The notes below the pieces were generated by a model. The model worked only from the letters and a program-made list of their open reading frames with translations. It made no database searches and was not told the DNA's origin. Position numbers and translations under genes: made by a program. A DNA stretch of 13,957 nucleotides from Paracoccaceae bacterium. Lineage in GTDB: Bacteria; Pseudomonadota; Alphaproteobacteria; Rhodobacterales; Rhodobacteraceae. Positions within the stretch are counted from its first letter, which is position 1, and the number at the start of each line of letters is the position of its first letter. Shown one piece after another: positions 1 to 5,541 of the stretch. Location of the stretch: positions 1-13,957 of the forward strand of contig JAKITE010000073.1 in assembly GCA_021648225.1 (NCBI GenBank), written 5' to 3'.

Positions 1-12
1 GTCTAGTTTCAT
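1..12 (-). CDS. 5' end of a gene downstream of the diheme cytochrome (first four codons, MKLD); possible sulfide dehydrogenase flavoprotein
   Basis: On the minus strand an ATG at 12-10 is followed by AAA CTA GAC up to the window edge. A strong Shine-Dalgarno-like run (AAGGGGAAG) lies a few bases upstream, and the cytochrome stop codon is only 35 bases before the ATG. This supports a co-transcribed downstream gene. What is seen is only M-K-L-D. FccB/SoxF flavoproteins usually have a twin-arginine leader beginning M-x-L-x-R-R, which fits, and FccA/SoxE-type cytochromes are commonly encoded next to them. The product name is inference from context. The start itself is fairly secure. Confidence 0.45.
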
Positions 13-47
13 AGTTCTTCCCCTTCAGGTGATTTAGGTTTGGTTAA

Positions 48-746
48 TTATTCAAGTGTCTCGAAATACGCCGCCAAAGCCGCGATTTCCTCGTTTGAAA
101 GAATGCCGGTTTGCTGTTGCATAACATTATTGTCCCGGTTCTTGTTTTTATAAGCGTGTAATACGGTAACCATCGCCGGAGCAGGCCAACCGATAATAGA
201 TGGAATATTCGATTCCGTGCCATCTGGTTGATGGCAGGTAACACAGGAAGAAGCCAGATATTGCCCATAGGCAACATCCCCGACCAGTGACATTATTTCG
301 TCGGGTAATTCCGGGTCTTCGGGCAATATATGGGCCGTGCCCATAGCGGTTTCAGGTGTCAAAGTATGTAAAAATGCAATCAGGTTGGTGCGGTCTTCGG
401 GTGATCGCAATCCGCTAAAGCTCATTCTTGTGCCGGAAACAAATCGGGACGGGCGCGTTATAAAGGCATCCATGGTTGCATCATCCCAAACCAGACCTTC
501 TTGTCCGGCCGCGACCATGGCCCGCGAAAACCGGAACCCCTCCATACTGCCGGCAACACGGCCAAATATTTCGTTCAAGGGCGGGCCGACTTTGTTCACG
601 GCCTCCGGCCCGATGGCGTGGCAGCTTATGCAACGGCGAAAAACCTGCTCGCCTGCATCTGGATCGCCGTCAGCAAAAGCCGGAATCGGAATAAAAGTAA
701 TGATGGCCAAAGCGGCGGAAGCAATCCAAGTATGCAAAGTGTTCAT
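48..746 (-). CDS. Exported diheme cytochrome c, SoxE / flavocytochrome c sulfide dehydrogenase (FccA)-like
   Basis: A 232-residue protein with an N-terminal signal peptide (hydrophobic residues 8-22, likely cleavage after AFA near residue 25), so periplasmic. It carries two haem c sites: CISCH (39-43) in a class I cytochrome c domain and CVTCH (168-172) in a second domain. Candidate axial methionines are M108 (GTRMSF) and M209 (NNVMQ). The second domain (GQYLASSC..CH, IPSIIGWPA, NEEIAALAAYFETL) resembles the cytochrome subunit of flavocytochrome c sulfide dehydrogenase and SoxE. That family accepts electrons from an FAD protein oxidising sulfide and passes them to the respiratory or photosynthetic chain. 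A gene starts 35 bases downstream and could be that flavoprotein. The ribosome-binding site is weak (TTTGAAAA region). Cytochrome c identity is certain; the physiological partner is inferred. Confidence 0.88.
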   Translation of the reverse strand: MNTLHTWIASAALAIITFIPIPAFADGDPDAGEQVFRRCISCHAIGPEAVNKVGPPLNEIFGRVAGSMEGFRFSRAMVAAGQEGLVWDDATMDAFITRPSRFVSGTRMSFSGLRSPEDRTNLIAFLHTLTPETAMGTAHILPEDPELPDEIMSLVGDVAYGQYLASSCVTCHQPDGTESNIPSIIGWPAPAMVTVLHAYKNKNRDNNVMQQQTGILSNEEIAALAAYFETLE

Positions 747-777
747 TTTTCAAATGTAACACAGGAAAAAGTTTAAT

Positions 778-797
778 CTACATATTTCAATGTGTAG
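778..797. promoter_or_regulatory. Imperfect palindrome upstream of the cytochrome gene, candidate operator
   Basis: Arms CTACATATT (778-786) and AATGTGTAG (789-797) are complementary at 8 of 9 positions around a 2-base centre. It lies 31 bases upstream of the cytochrome start codon in an AT-rich leader, which suits a dimeric repressor or activator site. No specific regulator can be named. ArsR-type thiol or sulfide sensors often control sulfide-oxidation genes, but the sequence does not show which protein binds here. Confidence 0.35.
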
Positions 798-804
798 TTT
801 AGAT
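792..804 (-). promoter_or_regulatory. Shared upstream motif, copy 1 (ATCTAAACTACAC)
   Basis: Read on the minus strand upstream of the cytochrome gene, this 13-mer matches ATATAATCTACAC upstream of the Met-repeat gene (2971-2959) at 11 of 13 positions. In both places an A/T-rich hexamer that could be a -10 box (TCTAAA or TATAAT) is followed directly by CTACAC, so the conserved hexamer would sit near the transcription start. It overlaps one arm of the palindrome at 778-797. A shared promoter or operator is inferred; chance similarity in AT-rich DNA is not excluded. Confidence 0.3.
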
Positions 805-951
805 CGAAAGCAGCTTATTTACCAATTTTTGTGTTAAATACTCGGAAAATTCTGATTGTGATTTGATTTGCATCTGCAATTTTGAAAAAATTCATAGGAT
901 ACCACCCCGATTCGAATCACTGGCGTAACCGATTCGGGCAACAATTGGCAA

Positions 952-986
952 GGCTCCGGTATTCTTGGATTAAGAGAACCGGAGCC
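952..986 (-). terminator. Hairpin terminator after the DUF302 pseudogene
   Basis: A perfect 9-bp inverted repeat, GGCTCCGGT (952-960) with ACCGGAGCC (978-986), encloses 17 bases that hold a further TCTT/AAGA pair. It starts 9 bases after the stop codon at 996-998. On the minus strand it is followed by a mixed T-containing run rather than a clean U-tract, so termination could be partial. Its position separates the repeat-protein genes from the cytochrome gene. Confidence 0.55.
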
Positions 987-995
987 AAATGGTTT

Positions 996-2003
996 TTAGT
1001 CAAACAGATTGATCGAAGCCAAAGCCGAATCCAGCAGGCCCTCATAGGAAGACAGTTCGGTGAATTGCAAATAGCGATCAAGTTCAATCAGATGCGAATA
1101 GGCGCCGGGCTGCAAGAAATACGCGTAATTCTGCGGGTCAAGCATCGTGTCATAGGTTTCCAGATCAAACCATTTTGTCACCAGTGACGGATCCATCATA
1201 TTGGTATAGGTTTCCAGTTCAAGAAACTGGCCATAGGTGGCGGGGTTCAGCACCGCCGCATGAATGGTGCCGCGCATTTCCGGCTCCATAAACATCATCC
1301 AGAAATCAGGATCGACAAAACTAGCCTTACAATTTGCTTGGCGCCCGCATGGCGCGCAAACGTAGATCATCCGAATGCGGTTCGGGTTTGGGCTTCCGTC
1401 CAGCCAGCGCACATCCCAATCCGGCGTAGCAATCTAGGTATGGCCGTTATTGTCTTCCATTACCTGAATAGAACAAGGCAAAACGCGCCAAATTCAAGCG
1501 AGAAATCCATAATCATGCGCATGGTGATCAAATTGCAAAAGCTCAGATATTCCAGCCTCGGGCTGTTTGGGTCCAGTGTTTCGCGCAAAATGATGTAAGG
1601 CGTATTATAAGCCGGTGGGCCGCATGTTCAAATCAAGCGCCCGGGAATTGATCTATTCGATCACCTCGTCAAAGCTGATGCCGGGCAGGACCATCTTTTT
1701 GGCAACCATAAAATTCATCATGTCGCGCAGGCCCATCGGGTTTGCGGCCATCATGGTTTGCACGGCTTTCATTTTTGTTTCCGCGCTCATGGTTGGTGGA
1801 ATCATTGAATTTGCCGGGCGTTCAACCATTGACGCCCCTTCCAGCAGGCTTTCGATTGATGGCCGCTCAGTAATATCGGGTGTACCCGTAAAATAAAACT
1901 GCGCGTTAAAAGCAATCATTTCTTCTTCGGTCATTTATGCGGATACCATGGTCGAAATCGACGCGGCAGCAACAATGGCAAAAACGCTTTTAATTACGTT
2001 CAT
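996..2003 (-). pseudogene. Decayed gene for an exported DUF302-type protein with C-terminal 18-residue repeats
   Basis: A good start lies at 2003-2001 (ATG, with GGGAGAG 7 bases upstream). It encodes a 22-residue signal peptide (MNVIKSVFAIVAAAS...MVSA), then TAA at 1937-1935 exactly at the expected cleavage point. The reading continues in frame as MTEEEMIAF... to TAG at 1655-1653. It goes on past TAG and needs a frame change near 1610-1614 (one extra base in CCGGC) to give YNTPYIILRETLDPNSP. A further change at the A-run 1480-1483 (one T lost on the coding strand) gives LPCSIQVMEDNNGHT, then TAG at 1436-1434, then IATPDWDVRWLDGS. From there the frame stays open to the stop at 998-996. The pieces ISFDEVIE, LEYLSFCN, FLPCSIQVMED and GHT-stop-IAT, in order, match the DUF302 pattern (FCNP, PCRIAVYED, G.vW). 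Between about 1340 and 1380 another frame (DDLRLRAMRA) looks more protein-like, so more indels are likely. The genes on both sides are intact, which favours real decay over poor sequence. Confidence 0.75.
1032..1247 (-). repeat. Four tandem 18-residue repeats at the C-terminus of the DUF302 pseudogene
   Basis: The encoded units are NPATYGQFLELETYTNMM, DPSLVTKWFDLETYDTML, DPQNYAYFLQPGAYSHLI and ELDRYLQFTELSSYEGLL. The unit begins with N/D-P and has aromatic residues at positions 5 and 14 and a hydrophobic pair at the end, as in short amphipathic helices. A more diverged copy (DPDFWMMFMEPEM...) lies just before. The DNA copies are well diverged, so the repeat is old at protein level and not a recent slippage product. 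Confidence 0.75.
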
Positions 2004-2068
2004 AATACTCTCCCTAAAGTTTCTTATTTAATGTCCAAAGCGTGGCGCAATGCACCACCCAATAGAAC

Positions 2069-2851
2069 TTATTCGCTTGCGCCGGGGATCATCGAGCCAA
2101 AGTCGCCCATGCCGCCCATCATGCCCATCATAGACGTCATCATTTTCATCATCATGTCCGGGCTCATCATTCCCATCAGCGATTCGATCATTTCGGGGCT
2201 CATCATTTCCATCATGCCCGCCAACATTTCAGCGTCCATCATGCCCATCAGGGTTTCCAGCATGGCAGGGTTGGTCATCATGCCCATAAAGCCGGTGATC
2301 ATTTCCGCATCCATAAAGCTGAACATCATTTCCATCATCGCCGGGTCGGTCATCATCGACATCCAGCTTGCCATCATTTCAGGGGTCATCATGCCCAGCA
2401 TGATGTCCATCATCGCCGGATCCAGCATGATTTTCATGAAAGGCTCCATCAGCTCGGGCTTCATAAAGCCCATCATGGCGTCAATCATGTCGAGGTTCAT
2501 CATGATCTTCATCCATGCTTCGATCATTTCGGGCTGGCCAAAATTCAGCATTGCATTCATGAAATCAGGGTTGGTCATAATGGTGATAAACGGCACAAAC
2601 AGTTCCGGATCTGCAAAGCCCATCATGGCTTCTATCAACGTCGGATTCATCATTATTTCGGCCCAGCTGGCCATCATTTCCGGGTTCATCAAAGATGCAA
2701 AACCGGATGTGAAATTGCTGTCGGTAAACATTTCGGTAACCGCGCCCAGATCCTGAGCAAGTGCCGGTGTTGAAATTGTTGCCATTGGCATTGCCAGCAC
2801 CGCAGAAACAGCCGTGGCCCGCATCATTCCTTTGAGTGATATTTTAGTCAT
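2069..2851 (-). CDS. Exported methionine-rich 25-residue-repeat protein, function unknown
   Basis: A 260-residue protein with a clear signal peptide (KISLK, then hydrophobic residues, likely cleavage after TPALA at residue 32), so periplasmic or cell-surface. The start is set by GGGAG 6 bases upstream of the ATG. About 70 of 260 residues are Met, and there is no Cys or His. Residues 56-229 form seven ~25-residue repeats, each made of two half-repeats of the kinds PEMxxxxMxxM and (N/D)PxMMxxMMxF, followed by a Met/Gly-rich tail (MMGMMGGMG). The pattern suggests stacked amphipathic helices with Met-lined faces. Met-only motifs can bind Cu(I), and surface Met can scavenge oxidants; both roles are speculative here. 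It is 65 bases upstream of the DUF302 pseudogene on the same strand, which also ends in helical repeats starting N/D-P. No named family was recognised beyond this repeat architecture. Confidence 0.85.
   Translation of the reverse strand: MTKISLKGMMRATAVSAVLAMPMATISTPALAQDLGAVTEMFTDSNFTSGFASLMNPEMMASWAEIMMNPTLIEAMMGFADPELFVPFITIMTNPDFMNAMLNFGQPEMIEAWMKIMMNLDMIDAMMGFMKPELMEPFMKIMLDPAMMDIMLGMMTPEMMASWMSMMTDPAMMEMMFSFMDAEMITGFMGMMTNPAMLETLMGMMDAEMLAGMMEMMSPEMIESLMGMMSPDMMMKMMTSMMGMMGGMGDFGSMIPGASE
2165..2686 (-). repeat. Tandem ~75-bp coding repeats (seven copies) in the Met-rich gene
   Basis: Units start at residues 56, 81, 106, 131, 156, 181 and 206; the last is 24 residues long, and a degenerate unit follows at 230. 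The middle units are close to each other (KPELMEPFMKIML, TPEMMASWMSMMT, DAEMITGFMGMMT), while the first and last diverge. The repeated CATCAT-type sequence on the plus strand keeps a long antisense frame open by chance. Confidence 0.8.
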
Positions 2852-2958
2852 TGTAAACTCCCGTTACTTTGTTCCGGATTTGCCGATTTTTTGATCCGCC
2901 GGAGAATTGGATTACTCCTAAGCAATGGAATTTGTCACAACAATAACCCCAGATATTA

Positions 2959-2971
2959 GTGTAGATTATAT
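2959..2971 (-). promoter_or_regulatory. Candidate -10 box and shared motif, copy 2, for the Met-repeat gene
   Basis: On the minus strand the exact consensus TATAAT (2970-2965) is followed at once by CTACAC (2964-2959). It matches the 13-mer upstream of the cytochrome gene at 11 of 13 positions. No convincing -35 hexamer was found 16-18 bases upstream, which would suit a promoter that needs an activator. The distance to the start codon is about 108 bases. Confidence 0.35.
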
Positions 2972-3062
2972 TCATTTTACGCAATATGAAAATATGTTTT
3001 GCGGCGCGCTAAATAACTGAACGAATACAGGAGTTTATACCACATCATTGTGTGAATTAGAA

Positions 3063-3090
3063 TTATTGTTATTTTCCAATACGCTAAAAT
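3063..3090 (+). promoter_or_regulatory. Candidate promoter for the MFS transporter gene
   Basis: TTATTG (3063-3068), a 16-base spacer and TAAAAT (3085-3090) resemble sigma-70 -35 and -10 boxes. Transcription would start near 3097, at the left arm of the inverted repeat 3096-3120. The -35 match is weak, so this is only a candidate. Confidence 0.3.
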
Positions 3091-3095
3091 CCAAA

Positions 3096-3120
3096 AATCA
3101 CACCCTCAATACCGGTGATT
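3096..3120. promoter_or_regulatory. Inverted repeat AATCAC-N13-GTGATT, candidate operator
   Basis: Perfect 6-base arms at 3096-3101 and 3115-3120 have centres 19 bases apart and lie at the predicted transcription start of the MFS gene. That is a typical place for a repressor site. The arms are short, so chance is possible. Confidence 0.25.
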
Positions 3121-3183
3121 ACAAATTTTGATAGAATTCCCCATCATCGCCCGCTTATATAGCCAAAACAATCGGGGTTACTT

Positions 3184-4326
3184 TTGGCGCATCAAAACCG
3201 TTCACATTTCAAAATCTATTTTGCCTTCTTTGTCTATTCGGCAACGCTGGGTGCCATGTTTCCGCGCCTCGGGGATTTGCAAATTCAAATGGGTATTGGC
3301 GAAGGCATGCTTGGCTTGGCCTTGGTCGGTTTGCCGTTGGGGGTGCAGGTTGCGCTGATGTTTGGCGGCAAGCTGGTTGAAAAGCTGGGCTTTCGCAAGG
3401 TCATGCTGTTGGGTGTGCCCGTTCTTGGCTTTGCTGAAATGCTGGCCTCGACGGGCAATTCCCCGATCTGGTTTTTTGCCATGCTTTTCATTGGCGGCAT
3501 TGGCGTTGGCGGCATGGAAATTGTGGTAAACCTAGAGGCCGACCGCGCCGAGCATCACCTAAAGCAGCGCATCATGAACCGGGCCCATGCGTTTTGGAGC
3601 TTTGGTTTCTTTATCGCCGCAATCATTGGCGCAACCCTTGCCCAAATCGGCATTCCGCCAACGCCGCATCTTTTGGGTATGGCAATTATATTAACAGCCA
3701 GCGTATTTTTAGCTTTGCAAAATTACCAACCTTTTGCACCACGCGGTTTGAAATCAGAATCTATGCCAAGGTTCACAATCCCGTCACGCGGCATTTCAAC
3801 CATCGTTGCCTTCACCCTTTCGGCGATGTTGTTAGAGGGCGCAGGCATAGACTGGTCGGTCATTTTTATGCGTGACACCTATAATACCGTGCCATTCATT
3901 AGCGGCATGGCGCTGGCGCTGGGGGCGCTGACCCAAGGTATCACACGGTTTTTTGCTGATAGCTATGTAGAGCGTTTTGGCCCGGTGCGGGTTGCGCGGG
4001 CATCGATTGCTACCTTGGCAGTCGGGGTTTTATTTGTGACCTTCTCGGTTGATCCGGCGACCGCGCTAATCGGTTTTGCGCTGTTGGGCATTGGTAACGC
4101 GGTGATTTTCCCGCTGGCCATGTCAGCGGCTGCCCAGCGCACCGACCGCCCGGCGGCCATCAATGTTGCAGGCTTGGCGCAGCTTTCCTTCATCACATTC
4201 CTGATCGCCCCCGCCCTGCTGGGCCTGATCGCCGAGCATTTCGGCATTCGGTATTCCTTTGGTATTGGCATCCCGCTGGTGATCCTAAGCTGGTTTACAT
4301 TGCACAGCTTGTCGCCAAAGAAATAA
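3184..4326 (+). CDS. Major facilitator superfamily transporter, YbjJ-like
   Basis: A 380-residue inner-membrane protein, the usual length for a 12-helix MFS carrier, hydrophobic throughout. An MFS motif A-like loop, GGKLVEKLGFRK, is at 61-72 between helices 2 and 3. The equivalent loop in the second half is ADSYVERFGPVRV (258-270). EGAGIDWSVIFMRD (218-231) resembles the conserved stretch at the start of the C-terminal half in the YbjJ group. The start used is TTG at 3184, with GGGG about 7 bases upstream. The frame is closed by TAG at 3160, no ATG or GTG lies between, and the next ATG (3256) would remove most of the first helix. The substrate is unknown. It is read away from the Met-repeat block and is followed 34 bases later by yaaA, so the two may be co-transcribed. 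Confidence 0.85.
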   Translation: MAHQNRSHFKIYFAFFVYSATLGAMFPRLGDLQIQMGIGEGMLGLALVGLPLGVQVALMFGGKLVEKLGFRKVMLLGVPVLGFAEMLASTGNSPIWFFAMLFIGGIGVGGMEIVVNLEADRAEHHLKQRIMNRAHAFWSFGFFIAAIIGATLAQIGIPPTPHLLGMAIILTASVFLALQNYQPFAPRGLKSESMPRFTIPSRGISTIVAFTLSAMLLEGAGIDWSVIFMRDTYNTVPFISGMALALGALTQGITRFFADSYVERFGPVRVARASIATLAVGVLFVTFSVDPATALIGFALLGIGNAVIFPLAMSAAAQRTDRPAAINVAGLAQLSFITFLIAPALLGLIAEHFGIRYSFGIGIPLVILSWFTLHSLSPKK

Positions 4327-4360
4327 ATCCTTAAGTTGGTCTAAAAACAAAGGCCCCCAA

Positions 4361-5143
4361 ATGATCACCGTAATTTCCCCGGCTAAAAAACTTGATTATG
4401 GCATCGCTGCCGCCAAAATCGAACCAACCTTTCCAGATTTCCAAACCGATGCCTATAGCCTAAGCCGCACGGCGCGAGGGCTAAGCGTGGCCGAATTGCA
4501 AAAGCTGATGCGTATCAGCCAGCCACTGGCCAAACTCAACCAAGACCGTTTCAAGGCGTTTGAAGAATTCCCTGATCCTGATGGCATAAAACCGGCAGCA
4601 ATGGTTTTTGCCGGCGACACCTATCAAGGGCTGGAGGCCGCAAGCCTTGATGCGGATGAATTGCGCTATGCCCAATCCCACCTGCGGATATTATCCGGCC
4701 TTTACGGATTGCTGCGCCCACTAGACCAAATCCAGCCCTATCGCCTTGAAATGGGCAGCCGGTTGGCCACACGTCGCGGTAAATCCTTGTATCAATATTG
4801 GGGAGGGCGTCTTTCTGCGGCACTAAACGAACTGGCGGCTGAAAACGATGCTGAATTCTTGCTGAATTGCGCCTCGGTAGAATATTTTACTGCGGTGGAT
4901 GCCAAGGCCCTAAAACCCGCAATCCTGACGCCGGTATTTATGGAAACCCGCGATGGCCAAGACAAAATCGTCAGCTTTTTTGCCAAACGCGCACGGGGCG
5001 CAATGGCGCGGTTTGTGGTGCAAAACCGGATTACGGATGTTAAGGGCGTCAAGGATTTCACCTCTGGCGGTTATGCTTTTCAACCGGAACTGTCGGATCC
5101 TAACCGACCTGTATTCACCCGAGATTACCCCGCCGGAACTTAA
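4361..5143 (+). CDS. yaaA: Peroxide stress protein YaaA (DUF328/UPF0246 family)
   Basis: A 260-residue cytoplasmic protein of the family's normal length. Family hallmarks seen in order are ISPAKKLD (5-12), FAGDTYQGL (83-91), LRILSGLYGLLRPLD (108-122) leading into PYRLEMG (126-132), LLNCASVEYF (167-176), and VSFFAKRARGAMARF (204-218) leading into the C-terminal FTSGGYAF (233-240). In E. coli, YaaA is induced by OxyR and lowers intracellular free iron during hydrogen peroxide stress, limiting Fenton damage; it binds DNA in vitro. The ATG at 4361 has AAGG about 9 bases upstream. No OxyR site was recognised, and the gene may be read with the MFS gene 34 bases before it. Confidence 0.93.
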   Translation: MITVISPAKKLDYGIAAAKIEPTFPDFQTDAYSLSRTARGLSVAELQKLMRISQPLAKLNQDRFKAFEEFPDPDGIKPAAMVFAGDTYQGLEAASLDADELRYAQSHLRILSGLYGLLRPLDQIQPYRLEMGSRLATRRGKSLYQYWGGRLSAALNELAAENDAEFLLNCASVEYFTAVDAKALKPAILTPVFMETRDGQDKIVSFFAKRARGAMARFVVQNRITDVKGVKDFTSGGYAFQPELSDPNRPVFTRDYPAGT

Positions 5144-5150
5144 GCATTCT

Positions 5151-5171
5151 CGGATTTCCTATTGAAATCCG
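5151..5171 (+). terminator. Hairpin just after yaaA, possible terminator
   Basis: A perfect 8-bp inverted repeat, CGGATTTC (5151-5158) and GAAATCCG (5164-5171), has a 5-base loop and starts 7 bases after the yaaA stop. No U-tract follows, so it may act as an mRNA 3' stabiliser or a weak terminator rather than a classic intrinsic terminator. Confidence 0.4.
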
Positions 5172-5184
5172 CTTGAGCATTAAC

Positions 5185-5210
5185 CATTTGTTAATAAGTA
5201 ATAACAAATG
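5185..5210. repeat. Inverted repeat CATTTGTTA-N8-TAACAAATG before the Excalibur gene
   Basis: Perfect 9-base arms (5185-5193 and 5202-5210) flank an 8-base AT-rich centre, ending 14 bases upstream of the TTG start at 5225. It could be an operator or an mRNA leader hairpin for the small exported protein. No regulator is identifiable. Confidence 0.35.
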
Positions 5211-5224
5211 TCTGGTAGATTATT

Positions 5225-5533
5225 TTGAAAGAGCGCCTATCTATTGTCATACTCTTGTTAGGGCTGATAACCTCGCCATCGTTGGGATATGCCCATTCGG
5301 GTGGGTTGAATGCCAGCGGCTGTCATGCGGGTTCACAACCCTATCACTGTCATCGGGCTTCTGGAGCGCCGCAAAATTCATCCCCAAGAATTACCTCCCT
5401 CAGTGGAGACCGCGACTGTGCGGATTTTTCAAGTTGGTCAAGCGCACAAGAGTTTTATTTACGATCTGGCCTGGGTGATCCGCACAGATTGGATGCGGAT
5501 AATGATGGCATCGCCTGCGAGCATCTGCGTTAA
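5225..5533 (+). CDS. Small exported protein with YHCH-type motif and Excalibur calcium-binding domain
   Basis: A 102-residue protein. The N-terminus (MKERLSIVILLLGLITSPSLGYA) is a signal peptide with likely cleavage before HSGG near residue 24. The segment HSGGLNASGCHAGSQPYHCH (24-43) is a His/Cys motif of the YHYH/YHCH kind seen in small secreted bacterial proteins. The C-terminal DRDCADFSSW (61-70) through DPHRLDADNDGIACEHL (85-101) is an Excalibur domain with the DxDxDGxxCE calcium-loop pattern and two Cys that probably pair. The frame is closed by TAG at 5216, so TTG at 5225 is the only practical start; its ribosome-binding site (GGTAG) is weak. Such domains are often found with nuclease or cell-surface proteins, but the role of this one is unknown. 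It ends only 8 bases from the convergent dnaE stop. Confidence 0.82.
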   Translation: MKERLSIVILLLGLITSPSLGYAHSGGLNASGCHAGSQPYHCHRASGAPQNSSPRITSLSGDRDCADFSSWSSAQEFYLRSGLGDPHRLDADNDGIACEHLR

Positions 5534-5541
5534 CAAACCCG

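Larger units (their letters stand above)
2852..3183. other. Divergent intergenic region, 332 bp, AT-rich
   Basis: This lies between the minus-strand Met-repeat gene and the plus-strand MFS gene. It holds the Met-repeat gene's ribosome-binding site (2858-2862), an exact TATAAT on the minus strand (2970-2965), a plausible plus-strand promoter (3063-3090) and an inverted repeat (3096-3120). No coding frame with a credible start, and no RNA gene, was recognised. The AT content is clearly above that of the flanking genes. Confidence 0.6.

Noticed and set aside
901..949. CCCGATTCGAATC ... GATTCGGG near 907-938 as a second terminator
   Set aside because: Pairing is interrupted and overlaps a self-palindromic GATTCGAATC. 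The hairpin at 952-986 explains termination better.
1653..1934. Separate 93-residue gene starting MTEEEM
   Set aside because: The frame continues a signal peptide that begins at 2003, with only a TAA between, and no ribosome-binding site precedes the internal ATG. It is treated as part of the pseudogene.
2165..2686. CRISPR array suggested by regularly spaced repeats with CATCAT runs
   Set aside because: The periodicity is 75 bp throughout with no unique spacers, repeats are not near-identical, and the reading frame stays open as a protein.
2031..2756. 241-codon plus-strand open frame opposite the Met-rich gene, rich in Ile, Met and Ser
   Set aside because: It is the antisense of ATG-rich repeats: repeated CAT and ATC codons keep the reverse frame open. 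It has no ribosome-binding site, and the minus-strand frame has a signal peptide and repeat structure.
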